Shown: positions 8,199-17,943, counted from the first letter of the stretch. The stretch is DNA of 38,337 nucleotides from Acetofilamentum sp. (GCA_020720625.1 DYOH01000022.1:1723-40059), one strand, 5' to 3'. A program made the numbers and translations. The notes: generated by a model not told the origin, from the sequence alone.

Positions 8199-8315
8199 AC
8201 CAGCATTATTCATAAACATTTTAGTTCATATTTCAAAATTCAGGAAAGCCCCACTTAATAAAGCTATCCCGATTAATAAATATTCGGGTTTAGCTGAACT
8301 ATTTATTATGCGGGG
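8199..8315 (-). repeat. intergenic repeat element, copy A
   Basis: Read on the minus strand this stretch aligns with 18114-18229 on the plus strand over about 115 bp. Shared blocks, in order, are GCATA near the start, AGC then ACCCGAA, CGGGA-AG, GGGG-TTTCCTG, and an exact 20-bp block AAAATGTTTATGAATAATGC (plus-strand 8203-8222). The copy can fold: CCCGA pairs with TCGGG, flanked by AGCTA/TTTAGCT and by CCCC..TAATAAA/TTTATTA..GGGG (arms 8249-8315). No coding frame is visible. It occupies most of the 307-bp gap between the GtrA and DUF202 genes. Confidence 0.75.
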
Positions 8316-8394
8316 TGAGTTCCATGATAGATGTAAAAACAAAGTTTATTAAATCATTTTATTAAACACGAAAAATAAAAAAAGATTAAAATTT

Positions 8395-8772
8395 TCAAGT
8401 AATTGTGGGTAATAAATAGATAATCAGAAAAATACCGCCAATTAGAAGTATAAAACTTACCAGAATAGGTAAAACAGCCGTTGAGCGATATTCTTCCCTA
8501 CTTATTTGCTTCTCCATTTTCAGGTATTGCCAAAGCGATAATCCGGCCAAAATAACACCAAAGGCCACCATCGAAACACCAGTAATACCGGAAATAGTGT
8601 TTTGAGCCATTTCCGGCAAATTAAACATTAGAGACAATTGCTTTAAAAATAAGGCGAATTTTACAATAACAAACCCAAACCCCATAAGAGCAATACCAGT
8701 TCGAATCCATGCCAAAAAAGTACGTTCGTTGGCTAAATGCTCCCGAAACTTTACATCTTTGTTGCTATCCAT
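8395..8772 (-). CDS. DUF202 (YidH-like) small membrane protein
   Basis: 125 aa with three predicted transmembrane helices. The N-terminal family signature is clear: REHLANERTFLAWIRTGIAL, followed by MGFGFVIVKF. DUF202 proteins are inner-membrane proteins of unknown biochemical role. The charged LANERTFLAWIRT segment precedes the first helix as usual. The gene reads in the same direction as rnr, 81 bp away, with no obvious promoter or terminator between, so it could be the last gene of that transcript. Confidence 0.88.
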   Translation of the reverse strand: MDSNKDVKFREHLANERTFLAWIRTGIALMGFGFVIVKFALFLKQLSLMFNLPEMAQNTISGITGVSMVAFGVILAGLSLWQYLKMEKQISREEYRSTAVLPILVSFILLIGGIFLIIYLLPTIT

Positions 8773-8853
8773 ATAAACTATAGCTATTCACTTAGATAAT
8801 TTTCCGAAAATTAAGTTCCACAAAAATGTCAAATTCGAAAAAAATGATCAAAT

Positions 8854-11016
8854 CTATTTAGCCTCTTTATCCTTAAATTCTATCAGGTCAATTTGTTTTA
8901 GTTCCACATTAACCCTGGTAACCTGTACGGTAAGAATATCGCCCATATTGTATTGTTTCTTCTTATATTTACCCTTTAAAGAGTAAGAATCCTCGTCGAA
9001 ATAATAAAAATCGTCGTCCAGGTTCTGAATACGAATCATTCCTTCGATTCGTGTTTCTATCATTTCCACATAAATTCCCCATTCTGTAATACCAGAAACC
9101 ATACCTTGATATACTTCGCCAACATGATTTTTCATATACTCGGCCTGCTTGTATTTTATAGAAGCACGCTCTGCCATGGCAGCTCTTCGCTCACGCTCCG
9201 ATGAGTGCCTGCACTTTTCCTCGTATATTTGCCTTTTCACCGAAGAACCGCCGGCAAGATAACGAGTAAGCAGTCGATGCACCATCATATCGGGATATCG
9301 GCGAATAGGCGAAGTAAAATGAGTATAATTAGCAAAGGCCAAACCATAGTGTCCAATATTCTTGGTAGAATATTCGGCCTTTGCCATGGTTCTAATGGCC
9401 ATTCCTGAGATAATATCTTCTTCGGGCTTTCCGCCAATAGAATCGAGAAGCTGGTTTAAACTTTTAGAAATCTGGGTATTCGATTTCATGTTAATGGCAT
9501 GTCCCCATCGCTTAATATAATTATTGAATTTGGCGAGTTTCTCTAAATCGGGCTCATCGTGCACGCGATAAACAAAAGTTTTAGCCCTTGCTTCTCCCCC
9601 TTTTCCAACAAATTCGGCCACCGTTTTATTTGCCAAAAGCATAAATTCTTCAATAAGTTGATTAGATTCTTTAGATTCTTTGAAATAAACCTCTAGCGGC
9701 TTACCATCTTCGTCAATCTTAAACTTAACCTCTACCCTGTCGAAACCAATAGAACCGGAAGAAAAGCGACGTTTGCGCAACAATTGGGCTAATTTGTGCA
9801 TTATAAGCACTTCGTCTTTGTAATCACCTTCGCCGGTTTCAATAATGTCCTGTGCTTCGCCGTAATGAAATCGTCGGTTCGATTTAATCACCGTTCTACC
9901 AATCCATGAACTAATAACATTGGCATCGCTATCCATTTCGTAAACTGCAGCATACGTTAGTTTCTCTTCGTCGGGTCTAAGAGAGCAAATAAAATTCGAC
10001 AATCTTTCGGGCAACATAGGCACTACCCTATCTACCAGATAAACAGAAGTTGCCCGCTCATAAGCTTCCTTTTCGAGCACCGATTTAGGGTCTACATAAT
10101 GAGTAACGTCGGCAATATGCACACCAATTTCATAGTTTCCGTTTTCGAGTATTCTAAATGAAAGCGCATCGTCGAAATCTTTCGCATCTATTGGGTCTAT
10201 TGTAATTGTAAGCACATCACGGAAATCTTTTCTGCGGCCAATTTCTTCGGGAGTAATTCCGGCATCAATGGCATTAGCTTCCTCATCAATTTTCTCATCA
10301 AACTTATATGGCAATTCAAATTCGGCCAAAATAGCATGAATTTCGGTATCATTTTGCCCCGGCACACCAAGAACATCAATAATACGGCCTACTGGATTCT
10401 TAGCTTTCTCAGGCCACTCGAGAATTTCGGCCACAGCTTTAATTCCATGCGTAGCACCGTTTAGAGCATCCAGCGGGATAAAAACATCGTAAGGCATATT
10501 TTTATTATCCGGCGATAAAAATGCAAAATTTTTAAGCACTTCCACATTTCCAACAAAAGTGCTACGGCCTCTTTTTACAATTTCTACCACTTCTCCTTCC
10601 ACCTGATGTTTTTTTCTACTGGCAAAAACCTGTACCTTAACGGTATCGCCATGTAAAGCATGGTGCAAATTCTCTGTAGCAATTTGAATACTCTCGTCTA
10701 AATCGGGCGACGAAAACTGCGCCCTACCACGACTACCGAGTTCAATCACCCCTTCGAGCAATCCGGTGGCAGGTTTTAGCATAAATTTACCCGTACTCTC
10801 TTCGTCGAGTTTACCCGATTCAACCAAATCGGCACAAACCATCAGAATAAGCTTTCTGGTAGACTCGTCTTTAATATCCAGTCGTTTAGCTATTTGCTTA
10901 TAATTAAAACTTTGCGAAGCTTCAGTCCGGAATAAATCGTATACGTGCTTGCGCAAGGTAGTTCGGTTGTATTGTTCCACGCCGGGAACTTTAAATTTCT
11001 TTTTCTTTTTTGACAT
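8854..11016 (-). CDS. rnr: ribonuclease R
   Basis: 720 aa, a normal length for the family. It is a processive 3'-5' exoribonuclease that degrades structured RNA, including defective rRNA and mRNA fragments, in the cytosol. The lysine-rich N-terminus is followed by a winged-helix-like segment (about 18-85), cold-shock/OB domains (about 85-215), the RNB catalytic domain (about 260-600) with the metal-binding motif DPIDAKDFDDA (274-284), and a C-terminal S1 domain (about 630-710) starting GEVYQGMVSGITEWG. All four acidic residues of the active site are present. The start codon overlaps the stop of the upstream DUF4846 gene by one base (TAATG), pointing to translational coupling. Confidence 0.97.
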   Translation of the reverse strand: MSKKKKKFKVPGVEQYNRTTLRKHVYDLFRTEASQSFNYKQIAKRLDIKDESTRKLILMVCADLVESGKLDEESTGKFMLKPATGLLEGVIELGSRGRAQFSSPDLDESIQIATENLHHALHGDTVKVQVFASRKKHQVEGEVVEIVKRGRSTFVGNVEVLKNFAFLSPDNKNMPYDVFIPLDALNGATHGIKAVAEILEWPEKAKNPVGRIIDVLGVPGQNDTEIHAILAEFELPYKFDEKIDEEANAIDAGITPEEIGRRKDFRDVLTITIDPIDAKDFDDALSFRILENGNYEIGVHIADVTHYVDPKSVLEKEAYERATSVYLVDRVVPMLPERLSNFICSLRPDEEKLTYAAVYEMDSDANVISSWIGRTVIKSNRRFHYGEAQDIIETGEGDYKDEVLIMHKLAQLLRKRRFSSGSIGFDRVEVKFKIDEDGKPLEVYFKESKESNQLIEEFMLLANKTVAEFVGKGGEARAKTFVYRVHDEPDLEKLAKFNNYIKRWGHAINMKSNTQISKSLNQLLDSIGGKPEEDIISGMAIRTMAKAEYSTKNIGHYGLAFANYTHFTSPIRRYPDMMVHRLLTRYLAGGSSVKRQIYEEKCRHSSERERRAAMAERASIKYKQAEYMKNHVGEVYQGMVSGITEWGIYVEMIETRIEGMIRIQNLDDDFYYFDEDSYSLKGKYKKKQYNMGDILTVQVTRVNVELKQIDLIEFKDKEAK

Positions 11017-11858
11017 TACTCAAATCTTTTTAAATGTTCTTTTTTAAATGTCCATTCGGGAGTAATTAAATCTCCCACAAATTGAACAGAATACCAAGGA
11101 CTTAACGAATTATTCATAGGATTTACCAAAATATGCATGTCTTGAGCAGGCATATAACTTTGTGCAATCAAAAAAATACGTTCACCCGAAGTAATATGCT
11201 CGGCCACATCCATTACAATAACGGCATGGCCATAAGGCGAGCCGGTTTGAATAAATACCTGTCCGGGCATAATCTTGTGAATATCCAACACCGGCAATAA
11301 CTCTTTATTCAGGGAATAAGTGCCGGCATAACTAAAAACCAAATCCATATATTTTAAAAACGATGCATAACCATAATCTTCGGCAGCTTTTTTGCTCCAG
11401 GTGGTTTTATTCTGCGGAAAGCTAACCCTGTATCCTTGTGCATATTTTTCAAAAGCTGCAGGCTCTCCATTGGTAAAATTAAATTTTATTTTGCTGTAAT
11501 TCTTCAGTTGATACAAATACTCTGCGCGCAAACGCATCACAGCATCGGCACATTGCTGCAAATCTTTATTTCCTACCGAAACATCTAAAATAACATAATG
11601 AGTTGATTGATTATAATATGGAGCCCCATTGTATAAATGCACAATATGATCGTTGCCTCTTACCGGAAACCGGCGTAGAAATGCTTCAAAACTAGATTCT
11701 TTTAAGTCAATACGCTTATAATCAGCTGGCAAAGGAATATCTTCAACGGTTTTAATTTCCCCATTAATTTGTAAAGAGAAATATTCCTTTGTAGAAAATA
11801 AAGCTAAATCGCCGGGTAAGCCCCAAAAAAGCAAAAATAAGATAAGCTGTTGAGTCAT
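11016..11858 (-). CDS. DUF4846 domain secreted protein
   Basis: 280 aa from the ATG at 11858; a longer frame needs a GTG three codons upstream and is less likely. Residues 1-20 look like a signal peptide without a lipobox cysteine. The mature part carries the DUF4846 hallmarks: SSFEAFLRRFPV, a short VHLYNG segment, VILDVSVGNKDLQQCADAVM and RLRAEYLY. Towards the C-terminus VFIQTGSPYGHAVIVMDVAE contains a conserved GHAVIV segment. The family is common in Bacteroidota and has no known function; export to the periplasm or outer membrane is predicted. It is directly upstream of and coupled to rnr, though the pairing of a secreted protein with an RNase makes no evident functional sense. Confidence 0.85.
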   Translation of the reverse strand: MTQQLILFLLFWGLPGDLALFSTKEYFSLQINGEIKTVEDIPLPADYKRIDLKESSFEAFLRRFPVRGNDHIVHLYNGAPYYNQSTHYVILDVSVGNKDLQQCADAVMRLRAEYLYQLKNYSKIKFNFTNGEPAAFEKYAQGYRVSFPQNKTTWSKKAAEDYGYASFLKYMDLVFSYAGTYSLNKELLPVLDIHKIMPGQVFIQTGSPYGHAVIVMDVAEHITSGERIFLIAQSYMPAQDMHILVNPMNNSLSPWYSVQFVGDLITPEWTFKKEHLKRFE

Positions 11859-12020
11859 ATAATACACATATTAAGGCACAAGATAAACAAAACAAGCGAG
11901 TTTATAAGGATAAAAATAAAAAAATAATTGGGAATAACCAGTAAATAGCCTTTAAACGAATGCTTATATTCTAAATATTCATAACCAATGTTTATAATCA
12001 AAAGAACAAAACAAATCTAC

Positions 12021-12839
12021 CTATTCATTCATGAGAATAAGCAGGGGAATTTTGGTCTGAATCATTATTTTTTGTGTAAAGCTATCTTTAAAAAAGTTTT
12101 CAAACAAAGTTTCTTCACTTTTTTGGAGAATCATAAGCGTAATTTCGTTCGAATGGCAATAAAACATAATTTCCGACAAGCTTTTAACATGATGAACATG
12201 CACCGGATTATTTTGTTTTTTGATAGATTTTAAAACATCATACTCTTTCGAATCCTTACTAAGATAATGGTTATGTAAGATATGAATATTTGTATTCAGA
12301 AAACGCGTAATATTTAAAATCTGCGTAATTGAAGAAATACTCAGGGGATGTTCAAAATCGGTAGTAAATAAAACATTATCCAAATGCAGATAATAACTGT
12401 CTTCCGGAATCACTATCAAATTTGTTTTCTTTTTTCCGAATTTTGATAAAAGGCTTTTTGCATGACGTTCATCGCCAGCCCTGTGATTATACAAAGTAAA
12501 AACGACCAAATCAAAAGCATCTTTTTCGCAGGCCGCAAATATATGCTGCATCAAATTGCCTTCTTTGTATCGGTATTCAATTTTTATAGCCAAATAGTCG
12601 TTTATAGGGGAAAATCTTTGCAGGTAATATTGTTTAAGTGAATCAATATACTCGTTAAGTTCAAAAATATTTTGTCTAACATATTGCTGGTGTTCACTAT
12701 AGTTTTCTTTGTTAGAAAAAGCAGTGAAACAGGATAGCATCACAATTTCGGCGTTGAAAAAGGATGCCAGCTTTGCCGCATAAATAAATGCATTTTTCTG
12801 ATTTTCGTCCTTCTCAACCGGGAAAAGTATCCTGTTCAT
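12021..12839 (-). CDS. universal stress protein with two Usp domains
   Basis: 272 aa, cytoplasmic. Two Usp-like halves are seen. The first begins RILFPVEKDENQKNAFIYAA and ends at about residue 145 (TNLIVIP). The second begins DNVLFTTDFEHPLSISS and ends PLLILMNE. The ATP-binding pattern G-x2-G-x9-G-S/T seen in nucleotide-binding Usp proteins is not apparent in either half, so ATP binding is doubtful. Tandem Usp proteins of this length are frequent in Bacteroidota; their role is poorly defined. It follows mnmH by 11 bp on the same strand, so the two form a likely operon. Confidence 0.87.
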   Translation of the reverse strand: MNRILFPVEKDENQKNAFIYAAKLASFFNAEIVMLSCFTAFSNKENYSEHQQYVRQNIFELNEYIDSLKQYYLQRFSPINDYLAIKIEYRYKEGNLMQHIFAACEKDAFDLVVFTLYNHRAGDERHAKSLLSKFGKKKTNLIVIPEDSYYLHLDNVLFTTDFEHPLSISSITQILNITRFLNTNIHILHNHYLSKDSKEYDVLKSIKKQNNPVHVHHVKSLSEIMFYCHSNEITLMILQKSEETLFENFFKDSFTQKIMIQTKIPLLILMNE

Positions 12840-12850
12840 AAAAATAAGTA

Positions 12851-13873
12851 TTAAACTAGTTTGCTAAAAATCAAATCAGCCACCTTGTCTACACTCAAAT
12901 TATTTATGTCTAAGGTAGTCATAGTATCCGGATTTCGGGTACTAAGTCCATAGCTATAGGTTTTATCGTAATAGGTAAGAATATCATCCACCGCATCGGG
13001 TAGTCGTCCATCTTCGATGGCCATGATACAATTCTGCGTACGCATGCTACCCAGTCTTTTTTGAATCCTTAAAACAGCATCGGTAAGCAATCCTTTATTT
13101 TGCGGAAAGTTTTCGGCATAATCCTTTACCAAACGTTCGGTTCTTTGCTTATTGTCAGATAAAAGCACAAAAACAGGAGCCATACGCATTTGCTTAAACA
13201 AAGCTTCGGGCAACCAAACTCTTCCAATAGAATGGCTTTCATCTTCGAGACAAATTAATTTAGTAATATCCAATTTTCTGAAAGCAACAAAAAGCTCATT
13301 TTCAAAATGTTCGTTGCTTGGTTGATGTAGCTCACCAATATGTCCAAAGGCAGACCCTTTATGATGCGCCAATCCTTCGAGATCGAGTGTTTGTATCCCT
13401 TTAAATGCAAGCTCTCTGATTACTTCGGTTTTACCGCTGCCGGTATAACCGCCAATTATCAAAAGCTTAAATTGCATGTCGAAAAATTCGCGAGCAAAAG
13501 CTCTAAAAGCCTTGTATCCTCCAAGCAGAGTATCGGCCTGCAAACCAGCAGTATTGAAAAGCCAAGCCATACTTTTGCTTCTCATACCACCTCTCCAACA
13601 ATGCACAAGCACACGGTTATGTAATGCAAGCTTTTTGGCTTGTTGAACAAAGCTAAGCATTTTGGGACCAACAAATTCCAAACCCTTTTCAATGGCAAGT
13701 TCTTTGCTTTTTTGTTTGTAAATAGTTCCCACAATGGCTCTTTCTTCATTAGAGAACAAAGGAATATTATAAGCACCCGGTATATGCCCGAGTTGGTATT
13801 CGGCGGGTGTTCTCACGTCAATAACAGGTATTTTCGCGGCTTCTGATAAAAAGATCTCAATATTTAGTTCCAT
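12851..13873 (-). CDS. mnmH: tRNA 2-selenouridine synthase
   Basis: 340 aa (also called SelU or YbbB). The enzyme first geranylates 2-thiouridine and then replaces sulfur with selenium from selenophosphate at wobble U34 of tRNA-Lys, -Glu and -Gln. The N-terminal rhodanese domain (about 10-130) has DVRTPAEYQLGHIPGA and the catalytic loop HCWRGGMRS with C92, the equivalent of E. coli C97. The C-terminal half has a P-loop GGYTGSGKT (141-149). All key residues are present. Selenophosphate would come from the SelD half of the fusion at 30557. The gene starts just after the queA terminator, so it probably has its own promoter, and it leads into the Usp gene. Confidence 0.96.
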   Translation of the reverse strand: MELNIEIFLSEAAKIPVIDVRTPAEYQLGHIPGAYNIPLFSNEERAIVGTIYKQKSKELAIEKGLEFVGPKMLSFVQQAKKLALHNRVLVHCWRGGMRSKSMAWLFNTAGLQADTLLGGYKAFRAFAREFFDMQFKLLIIGGYTGSGKTEVIRELAFKGIQTLDLEGLAHHKGSAFGHIGELHQPSNEHFENELFVAFRKLDITKLICLEDESHSIGRVWLPEALFKQMRMAPVFVLLSDNKQRTERLVKDYAENFPQNKGLLTDAVLRIQKRLGSMRTQNCIMAIEDGRLPDAVDDILTYYDKTYSYGLSTRNPDTMTTLDINNLSVDKVADLIFSKLV

Positions 13874-13880
13874 AAATGTG

Positions 13881-13922
13881 GTAAAAAAAACAGTTTCTCA
13901 GCCCCAAGAAAGGCTAAGAAAC
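13881..13922 (-). terminator. terminator of the ftsX-queA unit
   Basis: On the minus strand GTTTCTTAGCC (13912-13922) pairs with GGCTGAGAAAC (13893-13903), 10 of 11 bp, followed by TG and eight T. It lies 25 bp after queA. Confidence 0.85.
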
Positions 13923-13947
13923 CGGGATGTAATCTATTTTTTAAAAA

Positions 13948-15000
13948 TTACAAAATGAGCATGGCATCGCCATAAGTTCCAAAATTATATTTCTCCTTTT
14001 GCGCCAATTTATATGCATCCATAAGAAAATCGTAACCGGCAAATGCAGCGGCAGTCATAAGTGTAGTGCTCAGTGGCAAATGAAAATTAGTAATCATAGC
14101 CGAAGGCACTTTAAATTCATAAGGCGGAAAAAGGAATTTATTTGTCCATCCTTCGTAAGGATTAAGATAACCTTGAGTAGAAACCGAAGTTTCGATAGCT
14201 CTCATTACAGTAGTACCAACGGCACACACCCTTTTATGAGCATCTTTGGCAGCATTTACAATATCAGAAGTTTCTTGTCCGATAATTACCTGTTCTGAGT
14301 CGGTTTTATGCTTAGTTAAATCTTCCACTTCCACCTGACGGAAATTTCCCAAACCAACATGCAAAGTAACAAAAGTCTTTTTAATACCTTTAATTTCGAA
14401 TCTTTTTAAAAGCTCCCGGCTAAAATGCAAGCCGGCAGTTGGCGCAGCAACAGCCCCTTCTTTGGAAGCAAAAATAGTTTGATATCTCTCTTTGTCTTCA
14501 ACTTCAACCGGACGTTGAATAATATGCTTAGGAATAGGAGTTTCTCCCAGTTCGAGAAGTTTTTCTTTAAATTCTTCGTATGGCCCATCGTACAAAAATC
14601 TTACAGTACGTCCTCTTGAAGTAGTATTATCAATAACTTCGGCCACTAAACCATCGTTCTCGCCAAAATATAATTTGTTTCCAATTCTGATTTTCCTGGC
14701 AGGATCAACAAGCACATCCCAAAGTTTATTATCACGATTTAACTCACGAAGCAAAAAAACTTCGATCTGCGCACCGGTTTTTTCTTTGTTTCCATACAAA
14801 CGGGCAGGAAAAACTTTAGTATCGTTAAAGATAAATACATCTCCATCGTCAAAATAATCAATCACTTCTTTAAAAATCCGATGTTCAATTTTGCGAGTGG
14901 CTCTGTTTAATACCATTAACCTTGCTTCATCCCTGTGCTTTGATGGCCATTGCGCCACTCTGTCTTTTTGCAAGTTATAGTAAAATTCCGATAATTTCAT
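13948..15000 (-). CDS. queA: S-adenosylmethionine:tRNA ribosyltransferase-isomerase
   Basis: 350 aa, normal for QueA. It transfers and isomerises the ribosyl moiety of AdoMet onto preQ1 at tRNA position 34, giving epoxyqueuosine in GUN-anticodon tRNAs. Recognisable segments are [16 protein letters not shown] near 55-70, [10 protein letters not shown] (the central signature), [18 protein letters not shown], and [20 protein letters not shown] near the C-terminus. It is the last gene of the ftsX-DUF3098-uppP-truB-queA block, 66 bp after truB, and a terminator follows. No other queuosine gene is in the window. Confidence 0.97.
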   Translation of the reverse strand: MKLSEFYYNLQKDRVAQWPSKHRDEARLMVLNRATRKIEHRIFKEVIDYFDDGDVFIFNDTKVFPARLYGNKEKTGAQIEVFLLRELNRDNKLWDVLVDPARKIRIGNKLYFGENDGLVAEVIDNTTSRGRTVRFLYDGPYEEFKEKLLELGETPIPKHIIQRPVEVEDKERYQTIFASKEGAVAAPTAGLHFSRELLKRFEIKGIKKTFVTLHVGLGNFRQVEVEDLTKHKTDSEQVIIGQETSDIVNAAKDAHKRVCAVGTTVMRAIETSVSTQGYLNPYEGWTNKFLFPPYEFKVPSAMITNFHLPLSTTLMTAAAFAGYDFLMDAYKLAQKEKYNFGTYGDAMLIL

Positions 15001-15066
15001 ATATCTATATTTTGGTCTTTATTATTTCCGAGTCTGAATTGAGCAACTTTTTGGCAACGTAAATAA

Positions 15067-15780
15067 CTAGTTATTTATTGCATCATCGCCAATTATTTTT
15101 CTAAAATTATTTATTGAGTAGGCATTTTCCAAAGTATAATCGCCAATGCGAGTTCTTACCAATGCATTTAAATAGGCTCCGCTATTTAATGCTTTTCCCA
15201 AATCGTGAGCTAACGAACGAATGTAAGTTCCCTTACTGCACTTAACCCTTAAATCGAGTACATTTTCATTAAGGGCGATAATTTCTGTTTGGTAAATATG
15301 AATTCTGGATGTTTTCATTTCCACATCGCTACCTTTTCTGGCCAATTCGTAAGCTCTTTTTCCGTCAATCTTTTTAGCAGAGAAGATAGGCGGAAGTTGG
15401 TCAATTTCGCCGGAAAAATGTTCATCAAGGGTTTTTCTGATTAGTTCGGCCGTGATGTGTTCCGATGGAAAATGCTGGTCAATCTCAGTTTCATTATCAT
15501 AACTAGGTTTTGTAGCGCCAAAAACAATCTGTGCCACATACTCCTTGGTCGAAGCAGTGATTTGCTCAATTATTTTGGTTTTTTTCCCGGTGCATAATAT
15601 CATTAACCCTGTAGCCATAGGATCCAGGGTGCCCGCATGCCCAACTTTAATGTTTTTCTCGCCAATAATTCGTCTTACTGATGCTCTAATTTTTCTCACC
15701 AAATCGAAAGAAGTCCAATGTAGCGGCTTATCAAATAGCAGTATTTCTCCTGCTTTAAAATCAAATTGTTTGTTTTCCAA
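15067..15780 (-). CDS. truB: tRNA pseudouridine-55 synthase
   Basis: 237 aa. It makes pseudouridine 55 in the T-loop of tRNAs. The conserved N-terminal part has LLFDKPLHWTSFDLVRKIR and the catalytic loop VGHAGTLDPMATGLM with D53. It is shorter than E. coli TruB because the C-terminal PUA domain is missing, which is normal for this phylum. The reading frame offers no ATG near the N-terminus; TTG at 15780 is the only common start codon, 18 bp after uppP. The gene is embedded in the uppP-truB-queA run and is probably translated from the same mRNA. Confidence 0.96.
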   Translation of the reverse strand: MENKQFDFKAGEILLFDKPLHWTSFDLVRKIRASVRRIIGEKNIKVGHAGTLDPMATGLMILCTGKKTKIIEQITASTKEYVAQIVFGATKPSYDNETEIDQHFPSEHITAELIRKTLDEHFSGEIDQLPPIFSAKKIDGKRAYELARKGSDVEMKTSRIHIYQTEIIALNENVLDLRVKCSKGTYIRSLAHDLGKALNSGAYLNALVRTRIGDYTLENAYSINNFRKIIGDDAINN

Positions 15781-15798
15781 AATACTGTTGTTGATAAA

Positions 15799-16578
15799 TT
15801 AAACCATACTGAGTTCAAAGCCAAAAGCCATAAGCGCTAAAATGATAGTGCCAACAATAATACGGTAATAGCCGAATATTTTAAATCCGTATTTGGTCAG
15901 ATAGTCTATAAAAGTTCTAATAGCAATCAGAGCCACAATAAAAGCCACTAGGTTTCCGAAGAGCAAAACAGGAATATTTTCGCTGTTGAAGTATTGGTAA
16001 TTCTCGAGCAGTTTATATCCGCTGGCAGCAGCCATTGTAGGAACGGCCAGGAAAAATGAAAATTCAGCGGCATTCTTACGATTGAGTTTTTGTGCCATAC
16101 CGCCAATGATGGTAGCAGCAGAACGCGAAACGCCGGGAATCATGGCAATTACCTGAAAAAAACCAATAATCAATGCTTTTTTATATGATATTTCCTGATT
16201 ATCTTCCACTTTATTAAACCATGTATCAACAAATAAAAGCACAATGCCTCCAAGAATAAGCATTATGGCCACAACAACCACGTTTTCGAGCAGCATATCA
16301 ATAAAATCGCCCAATAGCAAACCGAAAAATGCAGCTGGCAAAAAAGCAATAAGGAGTTTGTAATAAAATTGGAGTGATTTAAAGAATCTTTTCCAATACA
16401 AGACAATCACCGAAAGAATAGCGCCAAATTGTATGTTAACCAAAAAAGCATTTACGAATGGGCTTGCCTCCATTCCTAAAAGTTTGGTAGTAATAATCAT
16501 GTGTCCGGTACTCGAAATAGGTAAAAACTCTGTAATTCCTTCAACAATGGCAATAATCAATGCCTGAATCCAACTCAT
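15799..16578 (-). CDS. uppP: undecaprenyl-diphosphatase
   Basis: 259 aa (BacA type) with about seven or eight transmembrane helices. It removes phosphate from undecaprenyl diphosphate so that the lipid carrier can be reused for peptidoglycan and O-antigen synthesis, and gives low-level bacitracin resistance. Both signature motifs are intact: [14 protein letters not shown] (about 14-27) and [14 protein letters not shown] (about 148-161). The start codon overlaps the stop of the DUF3098 gene by one base, indicating coupling. Confidence 0.97.
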   Translation of the reverse strand: MSWIQALIIAIVEGITEFLPISSTGHMIITTKLLGMEASPFVNAFLVNIQFGAILSVIVLYWKRFFKSLQFYYKLLIAFLPAAFFGLLLGDFIDMLLENVVVVAIMLILGGIVLLFVDTWFNKVEDNQEISYKKALIIGFFQVIAMIPGVSRSAATIIGGMAQKLNRKNAAEFSFFLAVPTMAAASGYKLLENYQYFNSENIPVLLFGNLVAFIVALIAIRTFIDYLTKYGFKIFGYYRIIVGTIILALMAFGFELSMV

Positions 16579-16877
16579 TAGTCCTGTTTTTGTTTAGGTT
16601 TTTTCATAATGGCATAAATCTCGAAAATAAAACCAGCCACTACAACAATTGGAGCAAGCGTAATTCGCCTAAAACTAAACATTTCCGGGGTTTGGCCAGG
16701 ATCATTATTTGGGAAAAAAATGTTAGGATCGTCAACTCGTCCGCCGGTCATCAGCAAAAAACCGATTACGATGATGGCAAAACCAATTGCCAGTAGAATA
16801 TAATTTTCTTTGGCAAGAGCAAACTCAAAAGTATCTGTTTTGCCTTGTGTGCTTTCTTTTAAACTGTTTTGTGTCAT
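16578..16877 (-). CDS. DUF3098 membrane protein
   Basis: 99 aa with two predicted transmembrane helices (about 25-45 and 72-91) separated by a loop [20 protein letters not shown] and [10 protein letters not shown] before helix 2. This pattern is typical of DUF3098, a Bacteroidota-specific family commonly found between ftsX and uppP. Function is unknown; position suggests an envelope or cell-division role. It is 71 bp after ftsX and overlaps uppP by one base. Confidence 0.9.
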   Translation of the reverse strand: MTQNSLKESTQGKTDTFEFALAKENYILLAIGFAIIVIGFLLMTGGRVDDPNIFFPNNDPGQTPEMFSFRRITLAPIVVVAGFIFEIYAIMKKPKQKQD

Positions 16878-16948
16878 TATTTTCTATTTTTTTTGATATT
16901 TCTATTTGGCTACCAGCAGATTTAGCGTTTGCAATTGTCTCTATATTA

Positions 16949-17821
16949 TTAGTGGTACAACTCATCACTTCTCAAATTCAAGTATTTGTTTACAGCAAAA
17001 TAACTTGAAATTCCGGTGATAGCAATTCCCATAACAATAAGAGCCAACAAAAGTAATCCAAAATCTGAAATTTTGATAATGGTTTGAAATTCTTTTTGAA
17101 TGGCAGTAACAATAATAATTAGAAAAAACATGGCAATTCCGGCACCAATAATGCCACTGAGCGCACTATTTACCAAAAAAGGTATACGAATAAAAGATTT
17201 GGTTGCTCCGACTAATTTTTTTGTATTGATTAGAAATCTTTGTGCATATACACTCAATCTAACTGTATTGCTAATTAAACCGTAGGCTATGGCAATAAAA
17301 AGTACACTAAAAATAATCAAAAAGATACTTATTCTTTTCACGTTTTTGTTTACCAAATCTACCAGCGATTTTTGATAATAAACATCTTGCACTTCAGGAT
17401 TACTAAGCAATCTGGATTCAATTGCGCGCATGGAGTCGAGATTTGCATAATGCGCGTTTAGCTTCACATCTATCGAAGCAAGCAGTGGATTATACCCTAT
17501 AAAATCAACAAAATCTTCGCCAAGTTCTTGCTTTAGTTGCACGGCAGCATCTTCGGCATCTACAAATTTTGTAGATTTAGTGAACTCGGATGCATCAAGC
17601 TCTTTCTGCAATTGCATTATCTCCACCTGCTTTACATTTCTATGCAGAATAACAGAAAAACCGATGTTTTCTTTTACATGATTGGAAATACGATGGGCAT
17701 TTATCCAAAGTAATCCGACTAAACCCAATAAAAATAGAACAAGTGATACACTTATAATGGTTGTAATATACGAACCGGTTATTTTCCACTTGCTTACGCT
17801 TTCAAATCTTATTTTGTCCAT
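16949..17821 (-). CDS. ftsX: cell division protein FtsX
   Basis: 290 aa from ATG at 17821; a TTG three codons upstream is less likely. FtsX is the permease-like subunit that, with the ATPase FtsE, activates peptidoglycan hydrolases at the septum. The layout is standard: helix 1 (about 19-43), a periplasmic domain to about 165 containing the DVKLNAHYANLDSM stretch, then three C-terminal helices. ftsE is not adjacent. It opens the leftward block that continues through DUF3098, uppP, truB and queA. Confidence 0.95.
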   Translation of the reverse strand: MDKIRFESVSKWKITGSYITTIISVSLVLFLLGLVGLLWINAHRISNHVKENIGFSVILHRNVKQVEIMQLQKELDASEFTKSTKFVDAEDAAVQLKQELGEDFVDFIGYNPLLASIDVKLNAHYANLDSMRAIESRLLSNPEVQDVYYQKSLVDLVNKNVKRISIFLIIFSVLFIAIAYGLISNTVRLSVYAQRFLINTKKLVGATKSFIRIPFLVNSALSGIIGAGIAMFFLIIIVTAIQKEFQTIIKISDFGLLLLALIVMGIAITGISSYFAVNKYLNLRSDELYH

Positions 17822-17943
17822 GGGAAACAAGAATCTACAATTTAGTTGGGCTAAAGATAATACTTATCTTTGATTGTTAGTATATTTTACAAAAAAATTA
17901 AAGTCAACTATCTAATTAAATAACCCGAGCTTTATCAGGTATA

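Noticed and set aside
17865-17872. Plus-strand TATCTTTG as promoter of a real gene
   Set aside because: The -33 spacing is 16 nt rather than 19-20, and no plus-strand gene follows for 860 bp; kept only as a hint in the findings.
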